A stretch of 64,000 bases of DNA from Phanerochaete sordida (taxonomy: Eukaryota > Basidiomycota > Agaricomycetes > Polyporales > Phanerochaetaceae): positions 286,301 through 350,300 of the forward strand of contig BPQB01000032.1 in the NCBI GenBank assembly GCA_019973155.2, given 5' to 3'. Below, piece after piece: positions 1 through 11,766 of the stretch. How positions within the stretch are numbered: the stretch's first letter is position 1; every line of letters starts with the position of its first letter. The notes under the pieces were generated by a model, which made no database searches, was not told where the DNA came from, and saw only the letters and a program-made list of their open reading frames with translations. The translations under genes and the position numbers were made by a program.

Positions 1-209
1 TATACCGTCGGGATGAATGTCCTCAAGCAAGCTGGCCAGCAGTCCGGAATCTGCCGCGCGCCACGAAGGTCCCGATAAGCGCCAGGTCTCTCGCATTCTG
101 CACACCAGTGACCACAACGACAAACCTAGCACGCATGCCATGAACACAAGCGAGGTGTGTGGTTTTCGTTAGCGGAAGCGCTGGAAAACGTGCAGCGGCG
201 GGTCCATAC
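1..209. other. Unassigned left edge
   Basis: No gene is supported here. The homology between the left arm of the inverted duplication and the UVE1 5' end becomes recognisable near position 210. Whether the duplicated block continues beyond the window cannot be told. Confidence 0.4.
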
Positions 210-1340
210 TATGTTGACCACCATCCTCTAATCTGCTCACGTTTGAATCGTCTTGGTTTTGCAGCCCATCCTTGTCTTCGATCTGAAAGATTGCCTGAGC
301 CTTGGAGATGCCGCCTAAATGCAAGTGCACATTACAACTCAAAGCCGTGTTGGTCGAGGCAGCTAAGCTCGGTGGCTGCGTATGCCTGCTCGTCTTTCAC
401 TGCGCTAGGCGAAGGCCCAAGACGAACTTGGCCGGAAGCCCTACGCGGATGGGAGTCCACTCAGCACCCAGCATTCCTCTACACTCCCAGAAAAGAACAC
501 GAGCAAGTGCCGCACGAAGGGCGAGCTCGCTCTGTGCGGCATCCACCCATCACCGAGTTGAAGATGACGAACTTCGAGGGCCGGCTCGGCTACGCGCTCC
601 TAATGACACTGTCGCGGCTGCAGGAATCATTCGGGTTCTGCTTCTGGACGTGCTGGCTCGCAGAGCTCGCGGAGAAAAGCCTGGATTACACCAAGGAGCT
701 CGGACGCCGGAACGCGCGCGACCTCAAGACGATGGTGCAGTGAAACGAGGTGCACGGCATCCGCTCTATGCGCACGAGCAGCGAGATGTTTCCGCCTGCG
801 AGCCATAAGGAGTGAGGGTACGAGGTCGCGTACGCGCAGGACGTGCTTGCGGCGGTCGATGCGCTCGCGTGCAAGTTGCGGCACTGCTTGACAATGTCCT
901 CGGGGCAGTTCACGCAGCTCCGCCGGAATCCCAGAGAGCTGTCATCGAGGCGTTGATACGTGAGCTTGAATGTTTGTATATGCACTATGTATGGCCTGTC
1001 CTGCGCTGACGATTTGAGTAGACCATTACCCTACATGAGTCTTAGGAGGGACAGTGTCATCATTCTCCATATGGCCGTGAGTACTAGCAGCCTAACCACT
1101 CACTCACGGATTGTGACACCGCGCCAGGGAGTGTACGGCGACGATCCCGCAACGAGGCGGAGGTGGAAGCGACTGAATAGGCACTGAAGAAACGTTGCGC
1201 GAACAAGGGTGTGGTTGGGAGCTCATGCACATGAGTCGCGGACTAAAGGAACGTGTCTGTGCCCGTGGAGAGCGCGCCGGTCGCGGAGGTTGAGGTCGAG
1301 GAGTACCCCGACGTCACGGAGGAAGAGCAAGGCCTGGAGG
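210..1340 (+). pseudogene. Decayed copy of UV-damage endonuclease UVE1
   Basis: The translation follows the intact UVE1 gene at 17939-19933. An initiator-like MPPKCKCTLQLK at 308 corresponds to MPPKRKRTVQVE, and a TNFEGRLGYA block lies near 570. The stretch up to MVQ (about 741) is followed at once by TGA where the intact gene has Trp. Matching continues through the FPFAS, GQFTQL and YGD-type blocks in shifting frames to about 1150, including the old exon junctions. It then jumps to the extreme C-terminal acidic tail near 1270-1335, so roughly 290 codons carrying the final catalytic part and tail are mostly deleted. Stops, frameshifts and loss of metal-site residues rule out activity. The copy lies upstream of DUF2235 copy A in the same order and spacing as the intact pair, so it arose with the inverted duplication. 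Not seen directly: whether it is still transcribed. Confidence 0.85.
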
Positions 1341-2795
1341 TGCTAGGCCTTTGGGCGTTCGGTCTAGAGTCACTATGTCTCGGTATGTCAACGACGTGTT
1401 TGGTATTGCATGGGCTCATCTAAGGTCCGCAGATCATACAACGCCGTGGGCATCCAGAGCTGCCGGAAATCTGTGCTGTCCAAGGTTATTCAGGTACCCA
1501 GATTGCCCTGCAAGACGGTACACAGTCGACGAGCACGTCGTATTAAAAGGTATGTACGTCGCCGCATATATCGCGCTCTGCCATTTACGGCGCAGGGCCC
1601 GGGCTCGCAGCGCGTGTCATTTGCGATGCTTTATTTTTTTCCAGGTCCTGTGATGTCTGGTCAGCTGCACGCTACCTTCATTCACAACCACCTTCCTTTC
1701 CTTCCTCCGGCGGTCCATGCGAGAACGATTTCTTCCCTTCCTTCTAGGAGCCCACGTGCTGGGCTTGACATCATCGACATCTCGGAAAGTTGCGCTTGCA
1801 TCTATACTGAAGTTTCGCGCTGTCTAACTTCTCGTGATGAAAAGTCACTACATGCGCTCTTCCGGGATCGGAAGGCCGCATTTCCAGCACTGTGTACACA
1901 ATTTCGTCCCTTTCTCGCGCTTTCTTGTTCACTTACAGCCCACAGGCAAGGCTCAGGCAAGGCAGTGGTCATGTCGAAGTTGTGAAGGTACGCCCGCATG
2001 TACTGTATGTATGATCGATTGCGTGCTGATTGGTGTTCGGTATGCGTAAAGGTCGTTGTATGTACGTCGAACTGACGAGAAAACTGCCAAGGTTCAAACT
2101 TCAAAGCAGATGACTCAGAACGCCACGGTGCGTACTACTTGAAGCAACAGGCGAACCCCAAGCTGCAGCTGACTGTTACCGAGCAGCGCATGTGGTGCCA
2201 TTGAACACGTCGTATCGTTCGCGAATGTAATCTTCACGTCACGAAGCGTCTAGATTGAGGCGACCTACACGAGGCCGTCTTTTCCGGATGCCGCGCGCTC
2301 GTTGTGCGGGCACGGCAAAGAGTGTTTGTCGCCCCGTTGTCGATGGTGAGTACTCGGTATGTCATGCGAGAGAAAATATAGAGCTAAAACGCATATAGAT
2401 GTATATCTGACATGTGCCAGCTCCCAGCAGCGGGGTGCCAACATTACTCTGTGCAAATAATGAGCGGTTGTAGGCCGCCAGATGGCAGCCCGCATGCACG
2501 GAAGCCCAAAGCCCAGCGTGCCCGCTGCACCAGCAATTTACCTGCCAGCCCGGTGCCCAATGCCTTGCATAGCAGCGACAAGTTCCGCAAGCATGCTACG
2601 CCGAGAGGCACGCACGCCAGATATATCCGCATTTTCCTTTCACGGCGCAGGCATACTTGGGGAGTACGGCATCCTTGGTATGTGTCAGTGAGCCCTCATT
2701 TATCGAAACACAAATTGTGGCGGCTTCTCTTCCGGAGTTTCCCATGTCTGCACGGCGGCAGCTGATCGACAGCGCTGATAGGACGTGCACGACGG
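1341..2795. other. Spacer between UVE1 pseudogene and DUF2235 copy A
   Basis: No open frame here looks like a protein. The stretch is recognisably the same sequence, inverted, as the spacer 16530-17938, so it is a paralogous intergenic region. It should contain the terminator of the old UVE1 gene and the promoter of DUF2235 copy A. Confidence 0.6.
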
Positions 2796-2803
2796 TTATT
2801 TAG
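2796..2803 (+). promoter_or_regulatory. AT-rich TATA-like box of DUF2235 copy A
   Basis: TTATTTAG lies about 60 bases before the ATG at 2863, in a strongly conserved context. The corresponding sequence before copy B reads TATTTAAT about 60 bases before its ATG. Confidence 0.35.
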
Positions 2804-2862
2804 CCCCGAGCGAGCTTCCGCTAGCTGCTCACAGCCAGAAGAGCTCCACACCGTGGCACACC

Positions 2863-5232
2863 ATGGACACGTTTCCCTACACCGACAGATCGCCTTCTCT
2901 CGACTCGAACGCTTCCGATGACACGCTCCACGACCCAATCTCGCCGTCGTCGCTGTACGATGTGCGACCGGGTCTGATGGGTCCGAAGGACAAGACGTCA
3001 TTTGCGGACGAGCAAGACGCAGCAGCGCGCCACGACGACATCACCGCCGACGCAGTCCGGGAAGAGGCAGACAAGGCGCAGAAGGTGTGGATCCCCGCAA
3101 GCCATACCAGCCGTACACTCGCCCTCTGCTTTGATGGCACTGGCGATCACTTTGACTATGAGGTGGGTATTTGTGGGACTTATCCTGACGCCGCGCCGCT
3201 GACAGGCGCCGCAGAACTCCAACGTCGTGAATATCTTCTCCATGCTGCGCAAAGACGATACGACGCAGCAGCTGGTCTACTATCAGGTTAGCCCTGGATG
3301 CAAATTCCCCGTCGATGCGCTAACGAAAACCTACGTGAGCAGCCTGGGATTGGCACGTATACAGGGACCGATCTGCCGATCATCTCAACAATAAGCAAGA
3401 CTCTGGACGAAATGTTCGCGATGAATATATCCACGCACATCAAAGGTGGGCATCTTCCTATTTCGACGCTCGAGTCAGCACCATGACAGCTTCCCCGGGC
3501 GGCAGATGGGTATAGCTTCCTCATGGAGAACTACACCGACGGTGACAAGATTTGCCTCTTTGGCTTCTCACGAGGCGCGTACACTGCACGCGCACTTGCC
3601 GGGATGCTCCAAAAGGTGTGTAGTTTATCTTGTGCCGGAACGTTCTCTCAGGATAACGGCGAAGCACTCAGGTTGATCTCTTGCCGCGGTCCAACGACGC
3701 CCAACTGTCCTTTGCATACGACATGTACGCCAAAATGGCGACGGATGCCGATGCGACGGACTTTGATGACCAGGTAGTGCTCGTGGAGACCTTCAAGCGC
3801 ACCTTCTGTCGAGAGGTCAAGGTCGAGTTCCTGGGTGTTTGGTCCGTTACGACCTGATCTCGGTACTTTTGTTCGCTGACTCCGCTCTACACAGGGACAC
3901 CGTCAACTCTGTCGGCCTGATTCCGCGCATGTTGCCCTTCGTGTACATGAACAACGGCGTGCAGCACCTGCGCCACGCGCTTTCGCTCGACGAGCGCCGC
4001 GTGCGCTTCATTCCCAGCTTCGCCTCCGCCTTCATCCCGCGCCGCATGGACGCAGGCGAGCGCGCGGAGCGGCGCTTCGAGGACGCTGTGAACGCTGCGG
4101 CCGACGCGCACTGCGACGTGCGCGAGGTCTGGTTTGCGGGTGTGCACGCAGACGTCGGCGGAGGGTCCGTAAAGAACAGCACGCGCCACGCGCTCGCGCG
4201 CATCCCGTTGCGCTGGATGATCCGCGAGACCCTCCGCTGCAGCACCGGGCTCCTCTACGACGGCGCGATGCTTCAGCAAGTCGGGCTCTCGCTCGCACGC
4301 GCGCCTGACGGCACCGTGCACCTCGCTGACGCGCCGCGTCGCCTCGGTGCGCACGAGCTCGGCGCACACCCCGGGCTTCGCGTCGACATTGAGGAGGAGC
4401 AGCCCGCGCAGTGCCTGTCGTGGGCGGCGGCCGTCGTTGCGTTCTTCACGGCGTTCTTCGGTGTGCTGTTTGGCGGCACAGCGAGCACGCTCTCCGACAC
4501 GGCGAAGCTCGGCGGCGGGCGGTACGTCCTACCGTCGCGCATGCACCCGACGCACGCCCGCGCATTACATGAGCACCACGGACACGACGCGCCGCTTGTG
4601 GATCCCCATGCGATCAACGATGCGCACATGCAGGAGCAGGCACCGCTGTTTGAGGCTGTCGAGGAGCTCGCGGACGCACTGAGCCTCATGCACGACCAGC
4701 TCTCTCCCGCCGGAGGTGCGCCCCTCGTCTCCTGCCAGCGGCCTGTCCCATGCTCACGTTGGCGTTTCTTCCAGGCTGGAAGCGGCTGCTGTGGCTCGCG
4801 ATGGAGTACCTGCCCGCGCGCATCCGCGTCGAGCGGCCGTTACACATCAAGCACGGCGCGGACGCGTGGGAGTGGTGGAGCCGGCCGCAGGACCCAGAGG
4901 ACCGCCTCGTCTGGCAGTGGGTCACGGTGTGCGTGCCGATACGCCCTCTGCACTCTTGCAATGGCTAACGGTGCACGTATAGTTGGAATCGCTGTCGCGG
5001 TCGCATGCTTGCGGGCAAGGTCATCGAGTCGGGCCTGCGGGTACACCGCTCGGTCAAGACGCGGCTCGAGGCGCGCGGGATCCGCCTCAAGCACACGCAT
5101 AGCCCCGGGGAACTTTACATCCCGCAAGTGCGGCCTGCCCTACCACGTGCAAAGGGCGAAGCATGGCCCACGCAGCTTACACACCGCGAGTGGAACGTCG
5201 ATGTACCGCTCTATTGGGAGTGGGTTGACTGA
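2863..5232 (+). CDS. DUF2235 alpha/beta-hydrolase, copy A
   Basis: Predicted 659-residue protein of the DUF2235 family, the fold of Tle1-type phospholipases of type VI secretion; fungal members have no settled substrate. Eight exons: 2863-3162, 3215-3286, 3343-3445, 3506-3615, 3672-3841, 3895-4715, 4775-4928 and 4983-5232; every junction keeps frame. FDGTGDHFD at residues 90-98 is the N-terminal signature. GFSRGA at 178-183 is the nucleophile elbow with Ser180. GVHADVGGG (334-342) is the conserved His/Asp block. A hydrophobic stretch, [16 protein letters not shown], follows in exon 6 and may associate with membranes. There is no signal peptide. The N-terminal 85 residues are Ser/Asp-rich and probably disordered. 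It is the near twin of copy B and intact although its UVE1 neighbour has decayed. Hydrolase activity is inferred from motifs only. Confidence 0.9.
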
Positions 5233-5786
5233 GGGTATCCACCTTGCTGTGGCGTCAGACGGCTGGGATGGTAGAGCCTTTACTATTGCGCAAAGAACAC
5301 ACATCGTGTGGTCTTGTTGATTTCTAGGTGTCCTACTGTATTTTCTTGAACGTTCTTGTATGAAACTCAGTAACAGGAGGCCAACTCTCGAGGAACATGG
5401 TCAGCTGCGCGGGAACGTTACCTCTGGAAGGAAGGCGCCGTTAGCTAGGTTCGTCCTCGAGTCCGTGATTTTTGACCGATATATTCTGTTGATGTGACAT
5501 TGCTAGTAAGACGACGCCGAACCTGTGGTTATGTAGTACTTACGGGCCACCAGTGCTGAGCCCTGAGTACTAAGTACCAAGTCCTCGCTGACTGAACACG
5601 TCGTATCAACCTCAAATAGCATGTAAAATTTAGGATACATCGAAGTCGCGCCGTACTGGAAGATATTGCAAAGACATAGAGGAATAACCAGAAAACTTTA
5701 CATTACTTCCATCAACAAGAGATCATACCGCTTCAAGATCATTCTCGCCACACCATCGTACAAAACCTAAGTATAGGTTGACCAAC
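5233..5786. other. Gap between DUF2235 copy A and the SAP gene
   Basis: These are the 3' ends of two convergent genes. No open frame, RNA or repeat was recognised. The sequence is not shared with the 3' flank of copy B, which helps fix the duplication edge at the hydrolase stop codon. Confidence 0.5.
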
Positions 5787-8700
5787 TCAACCATCTACCT
5801 CCATTGCCACACCGCTCTCCCATTTCTTCGGCCGCACCCCGCCAATGTTGCTTTGGCGCTGCGCAATCTCGCTCTTGCGCACGCGCTTCTTCATCATGAT
5901 GTCCACGCCCGCGCCCGACGGCCCGCGCGGATTCTTCGTGACACCGGCGGAGCGGCGCGGGGTGGCGCCGACGCTGGAGCGCGTGCGCGGGGTCGCGGTG
6001 GTGGACGACGCGGCGCTCACGCTGCGCTGCTGCCCGACGCGTGCCATGACCTTGGTGCGCGAGATGCGCGGCTTGCGCGCGATGAGCGAGCGCGGCTTCG
6101 GCGGCACGAGCGGCGCGCCGTCCTCGCCGTCGCCGTCTCCTTCGCCTTCTTGGTCCCCGCCGCTGCCCAAGAGCTCGTGCGCACCTGCGCCGAGGGACAT
6201 GCCCTGATTCTCGTCAGCGGCGAGATGCGCGGTGGGGCTCGAAGGTGCGTCGGGCGAGCCGAACACTGGCGTGCGCGGCGCTGTGGGCAGCGGACGTGGC
6301 GTCTTGCTGTTGTTCGTAATCTGTTGCAGCGTGGCTTCGCCGGGCGACGCGAGGGGCGTCGCGCGGCTTGGCCCGGCGCCGCTTGACGTTGCGGCAGCAC
6401 GTTTCGCGAGGGAGCTCGCGGTAGGCGCCAAGAGCGTTGAAATCGTGCGCTTGCGCGCTGCGAGGGATGGCTTAGGATCAGCGGTCTCTGAGAGGGTGCG
6501 GATGGTGGGAACGTTCGTGCCCGTCGGGCGCCGCGCGCCCAGCGAGGTCGCGTTGGAGGGTCCCGCAATCGGTGCTTTCCGTGCTCCGAGCGATGATGCT
6601 TCCGGACCAACAGGAGGCTTGGGGTTGCTAGTCTTGCGCATCTGCAGCGGCACCGTGCTCGCCGCCGTTGGTGCTTGACCAGTCGGACGTTCGAAAGAAG
6701 GAATAGGGGGACGAGCAAGGCCCGTGCTCCCGACGGTATCCGTCTTGGGCGGTGCCTTGGAATGCACCGCGGTTGATTGCACAGTCTTTGCAAGGCTGCT
6801 CGCCGTGGCCTTCTGCGCGACAGGGGCTTTAGCCGTCGTGGCTGGTCGAGATGGCTTGGTAGCGGCAGGTTTCGAGGTTCCAGCACCCATGTTCCATACT
6901 TTGCCCACCAGCGTTTTGGCAGCACCGAAAAAGCCGGTGCGCGCCGGCTTGGGTTCTGCCAAGGAGATATCAGGTTGGCGCTGTACGAACGTTGATTGAG
7001 ACTTACTCGCTGCAACAGCTGCCATTCCACTGATGCTCGATCTGCTCTTCCTCCGGGCATCAATCTTCTTCTTCAACGCCTCCCTCTCGCGCTCGCGCTT
7101 CCTGTCTTCAGCTGCCCGCTCCTCCGGCGTCTTGCCGTCGTTTGGCAGGAGCGACATACGCTTGCCCTTGTGCACGTCCTCGCCCTCGTGGACGCGCATG
7201 CGCTTCGACGAGCGATGGTCGCCTGCGGCCTCTGGCTCTTCCTCGTCACCGTCGTTCTCCTCGCCAAACCCGCCTGGGACCGCCATCTTCGTGCGGTTCC
7301 CGGTGCTAAACACGCGAGTCTGCGCGGTGCGGTTCGCCGTTGGCCGCCTCGCTGCGGGTGCCACGCGGGCAGGTCCCACGGCGTCGCTCTTGCGCTTCCC
7401 GAGCGCAGGAGGCGCATCCGCAGGCTTTGGCGCGGGGCGGCGTGCAGCGTAGTGGTTCGCGATCGAGTCCATCTTGCCGAACGCCTTGTCGTGCGCACCC
7501 GCGAAACGGTCGGGCTGCTTCCCTTTCTGCGCCTTCGGAGGGGGCAGCGGCGCCGCACCCTTGGTATCGAGGACCGTCTTGGCGACGGCGGGCACGCCCG
7601 TGGCGGCAAGGCGGCGGTTCATCTCCGCGAGGACGTCCTGCGCGGCGGTGTCGAACTGCGTGTTCGTCATACTGTGGCGTGGAAGCGGCGAGCCGAAGAG
7701 GAAGGGGTCATCCTGCGAGACACTGACTCGCGCCTGAGGCTTCGCAGGTACGTCGAGCGGGACTTTGACGGTGCTCGACGGAGCTGTGAGTTTCGGCGTA
7801 GGCTTTGAGAGGGTTTTCGCGGGGGAGAAGATGTCGAGCGTGGTATCCGAGGGCATCTCATGCTTCAGCGGAGTGTTGCCAGGTGTTCCTCTGGCTGGGG
7901 TGCCCTTGACGGGAGTGCTCTTGAACGGAGTCATCTTGGCCGGAGTCTTCTTCAAGCTTGAAGTGAACGCGGGCCGCAAGTCTTCCGGAGGAATAGCGGG
8001 GTAGAGCCGACTGGAGTCTAGTGTGGCGCTGGGCGTCGGTGGCCACACATTTCTCGTAGCACTGGGCGTGCCCATGTCGAGGTCAAGTGTCGTAGAAAAC
8101 GGTGCCAGGCGAGGCGGGGTGTCTATGACAGACTTGGCTTTGGATATGAGGCGAATGGTCGTCGTGACACCACCGCTGCTTCCAGTACTTAGACGTGCGT
8201 TGGTCGGGGCAGCCATGCCAGGCCTCGAAGGGGCGCCTGGGATAGGCTCCACGGAAGGCTCGTCGACGGCAGGTATGTCGCTCTGCGAGGGTAGTATTGG
8301 TAGAGATTTAGTTGTGCCGATGTCAAGGGGGTCGTTTTTGGCCAAGCCAGCACGCTTCAGGCCAAAGGAGTTTGCGATAGCAGCCTTCAAGTTCGATGTT
8401 ACAGAGCCTAGAGGAGCGTTGGTCACTTGTGCGCATGCAGCATACCATCACGCACCTTTGGACCCTGCTGTCCCAAATTCCCCAGGTGTGACAGGAGTGC
8501 GGACGTTTCGCGTCGACGTCAATGTGCCTGACCTTGAAGCTGGCTGACTCTCATCGACCTCTTCAATGTCGTCCATGACTACCTCCCACTGCTCGCTCGG
8601 TCGCGGCGGTTCCTCTGCCATAAGACTGTCCTCTGCAAAGGGATCCATGTCCTCTTCTTCATCAGAGTCCCTCCACACGATCTCCTCGGCTGGCAGCTCA

Positions 8701-8846
8701 GTCGCCTTCTGCCTGAGGCGTTCAATGAGCTCTGTGTTCTTTCCGTTGGCTCGTACTCCATGTCTCTTGCAAAGCTTCATGAGCTGCTCGCGTTTGAGAG
8801 ACTTGAGAGATGGGGAGTGAAAGAGGATTTGCGTGGTTGTAGACAT
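5787..8846 (-). CDS. SAP-domain protein, probable chromatin or nuclear factor
   Basis: Predicted 1003-residue protein from two exons, 8846-8456 and 8407-5787. The 48-base intron has GTGCGT...CTCTAG borders and a TGAC branch site, and restores frame as GSKGSVTSNL. Residues about 12-45 (LKSLKREQLMKLCKRHGV, then NGKNTELIERLRQ) form a SAP helix-extension-helix motif, a DNA-binding element of chromatin and RNA-processing proteins. An acidic stretch, DSDEEEDMDPF, follows. The rest is low-complexity Ser/Thr/Pro/Ala with many basic clusters (KKTPAKMTPFK and similar TP repeats that look like kinase sites) and a basic helical segment near KKKIDARRKSRSS. The C-terminus has a conserved-looking KKRVRKSEIAQRQS and GGVRPKKWESGVAM. 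I do not recognise a specific orthologue; a nuclear role is inferred from the SAP motif and basic disorder. Confidence 0.8.
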
Positions 8847-11643
8847 CTCTGGTGATCAAGAGAACGGTTTCGACTGAGGGTACTTCAGGTTGTGCGGTTG
8901 CCTGAGTTGGGTTCAATCAGACAGCCGCGCTCTCATACTTCAATTCAATCATACCTGTGAGCTGGTTCCATTGAGAGCGGCCCAAAAACAGCGCGTCAGC
9001 GTCCCAATCGGCGGGCAACCCAAAGCGAGCTGGAGTTCGCGGGGCATTCCTCATGACGTACCTCTTCCCGGAGACCTCAACTTCCAGCGCAGCGCCGTGC
9101 TGCAGACTCTGACGTTCAAGGAGCACTTTGGAAGTCGCGAAGATATGGTGTTTGTAAGGTGAGGGTGGAAGAGGAAGGCGAAGTTGAAGTTGAACACCTG
9201 ACGCGACGACGGAGGAGACGCGCGACGGATACACAAGTCACCTGACCGCAGCCCGCGGCCATGCCGAGCGCCCGTCGCTGCCGACGTCTTCCTCGACGTC
9301 CTGCACACCCTGCACTGCGATATTTATTAAGGCAGGGACATTTAATCAAGGGAATAGAGACTAATACAGCATGGGAGTTAACGCTGTGTTGATTCTGAGC
9401 TGCAGGTGAAAGCAATATCGACCGGGCGTGCTGACACCGTCATCAGCCACGGCGGCGTCTCTTAGAGCATTTTGTGAAGCCTCTGGTATGCCCGAGAGCT
9501 CATTATACAGATGAGAGACTTTCTGCATTGCAATTCTCTCCCAAGCTCACGGTTATATTAGCTTCTGTCCATTGGCGCAGCCTAACAGCCACTCTTGGTG
9601 GGCAGATCAGTACATGACGCCGTCTTCCTCGGTTTCGCGGCGGTGAAACCCAGAGCGCAGGACGGGTATTAAGCCATATATCGCAGACTGATGCCACGCT
9701 GCGGTCTCAGACTCAAGGTCTAGGTGGTTATGGGTAACGTGTGATACAGGACGCAGCGTGCATCAGACCGGCTCAGCGCGCTTCGAGGAACACGAGCCTG
9801 TTCATGTTCCGCTTGGAGGTTTCTCCCGCAGACCACGGTAAATTACAGGGTTTCATTTGCCCTTATCTCGCGCTCTTACTGACAGACCTGTTCGAAGGTT
9901 GGTTCGAGCGCGAGAACCAATGCTACGGACAGCAACAAGGAACCCGCCCAGCGGAGCGACGAGGCTACAAGGCGCGGCACGGTATCACCTTCTACAACTA
10001 CAGCATCTTGATATGGAAGACCGTTCATTTGCTTGCCCTCCGCATCGTGGGCTTGCTAGCTGTGGAACAACGCAAACATCTCAAAACACCGCAGGGCTGT
10101 CCAACATCTCGCGCTTTTTTCGGGCACCGCCATCGCAGTCCCTTTATCCCAGTCAGTATATAATGGCTCACCCTCGCTGCCCTCATTCCCATCGCCATCT
10201 TTCCTACCGCATTCTCCCCGCCCATCCTTTAGCTCCTGTCGCCTCCTTGTCGTCGCACTATCGCGTACCACAGCTATGGACTCGTCGTTGACATTCAGGC
10301 AACCAGCTACCGTACTTTCTACCTCATCCGTCGCCCTAAGTTTTGTGCGGTTACTGTCTTGGACTTCGTCAAGCTCTACGTCTGGGTCGTCTCAGTCGCG
10401 TACGTACTTATTTCCTTCGATCTCCCACTCCCCAACCGAGCGCCGCGATCGAGTCGTGTGGCATATGGCCGATACCTACTAGTTCACTGACTTATCTTGC
10501 AGCTCTTATATGCAACAATAATCCGTGGATATTCCTGCGTCCCCGCCTCCCGTTCATCGCTAGCTCGTCAGTATGCTCGCGCCCCGAGCGAAGACCGCCA
10601 CATGCCCAACAGCTCTATCTGGACCCGCCTCGCGCTGTGACGCAGGCAGCGTCTCATCTCACCACAGCCGACTCCGCGCTCGACAGGTCGTTCTTTAAGA
10701 GTCAACTGCGTCGGACTTGTGCGTTCCGGTCGCTCGCGCGAAGAGTCCCGCGCCGTTTGTCGCCTCTCATCGCGCTCATAGCCCGGGTGTTAGGTTGTGG
10801 AGTGTTCCTGTGTGGATCATGGCACGAGCTAACACACGGGCCATCTGCTCAGACCTGAACCAAGGGCGTGCGCGACAAACGCCACGACGTCGCTCGGCCC
10901 CAAACGAAGGTGGCGGACGTGCTGAGCGCCTTCGGGTGACAGCAGAACGCCAGGCGCTCCGCTGTCACTCGAAGGCGTCCACCACCAGTCTCGTCATGAG
11001 CGAGGGTGGGCATAGTAGCCTATCGCGTGCAGCGTATTTAAATATTGACACAGCGGTGCGCACGAGCCTATAGATAACCGGACAGACATCATCTGCGCCC
11101 ACTGCAGCTGTTGACAATGTTGACACCCTGACGAAATTCCCACGAATACCAATGGGCGATCCCAAGCGATCCCAAAGTTCCTCAGCTACAGAGACATTCT
11201 GAAGACAAACATGCCGACGGTGAATGCTGGCATAGGAGCATGTACCGTAGCTCCTCTGGCAATCGAACGCGTATGGACGTGCATGTTGTACTTACTCGGC
11301 GCACCATGACTTTGTGGACGTCCACAAAGCCGTGGGAACGCTTCAGCTTACTGCCAGCCCAGGTTCACCATTATCTCCAAAAAGCTGTTTATAATATCCA
11401 AATACTCACAGGTAGCACGAAGACTGCGTTACACGCTGTTTTTCTTGCGGTGTCGCGACTAGAAGAGGTACTTCTAGTTTGTGGGTCCACTCGGTCAAGG
11501 CGCCTGCGAGGATGGGTCCACCCCTCCTACCAAAACAGGAAAGAGAGCAATCGACGCAATCGTAACGGCAATCGTGACTGAAAGGACAAGTCACAGGCCA
11601 ATTCGTCACGCAATCTGCCCCCGTCCGCCATGTTCCCCTCGCG
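8847..11643. other. 2.8 kb spacer upstream of SAP and Clp1-like genes
   Basis: The spacer separates two divergent genes and should hold both promoters. Apart from the weak candidate at 10274-10640, open frames here are short, overlapping and without recognisable motifs. A TATATAAT word at 10157-10164 precedes the weak candidate. I see no transposon ends or tandem repeats. Confidence 0.4.
10274..10640 (+). CDS. Possible small membrane protein, partial model
   Basis: Two segments can be spliced across a clean intron (donor GTACTT or GTACGT near 10400, branch CACTGAC, acceptor CTTGCAG at about 10500). The joined product is hydrophobic: FYLIRRPKFCAVTVL, then KLYVWVVSVAYLLYATII, then a polar tail ending at TGA 10638-10640. 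The intron is good by fungal standards and the reading looks like one or two membrane helices. No ATG begins this frame, so an upstream exon would be needed; an acceptor-like CCACAG precedes position 10271. No family is recognised. It could be a remnant or chance. Confidence 0.25.
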
Positions 11644-11651
11644 TATATATA
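11644..11651 (+). promoter_or_regulatory. TATA box of Clp1-like gene
   Basis: TATATATA lies 116 bases before the ATG at 11767. A pyrimidine-rich stretch (TCTCTTCTCATCCCCCCGCC) follows it, as is usual before fungal transcription starts. Confidence 0.6.
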
Positions 11652-11766
11652 CCGCCCCGTCGTGGGGGGCTCTCTTCTCATCCCCCCGCCTCCAGGCCCA
11701 CTGTCCGACCTCGCGAAAGTCGCCCCCGCTGCCCCAAACCCACCCCGGAACACCTACATAGTCGAC

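Larger units (their letters stand above)
210..5232 (+). repeat. Left arm of inverted segmental duplication
   Basis: This block contains the UVE1 pseudogene, about 1.5 kb of spacer and DUF2235 copy A. It is the reverse complement of the block at 14139-19933. Homology covers genes, introns and spacer: 2412-2520 matches the complement of about 16840-16950 (shared CAGATGGCAGC and CATGGAAGC-type words), and 1750-1875 matches the complement of about 17600-17750. Homology stops at the hydrolase stop codons, because the 3' flanks (5233 onward and below 14139) are unrelated by eye. Extent was judged by reading, not by alignment. Confidence 0.8.

Noticed and set aside
5778..6386. Plus-strand frames opposite the SAP gene
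   Set aside because: These are antisense shadows of a long, well-supported coding exon.
8408..8455. Separate gene starting at MTNAPLGSV (8426)
   Set aside because: A 48-base intron with proper ends and branch joins this frame to the SAP exon, and the ATG itself lies within the intron.
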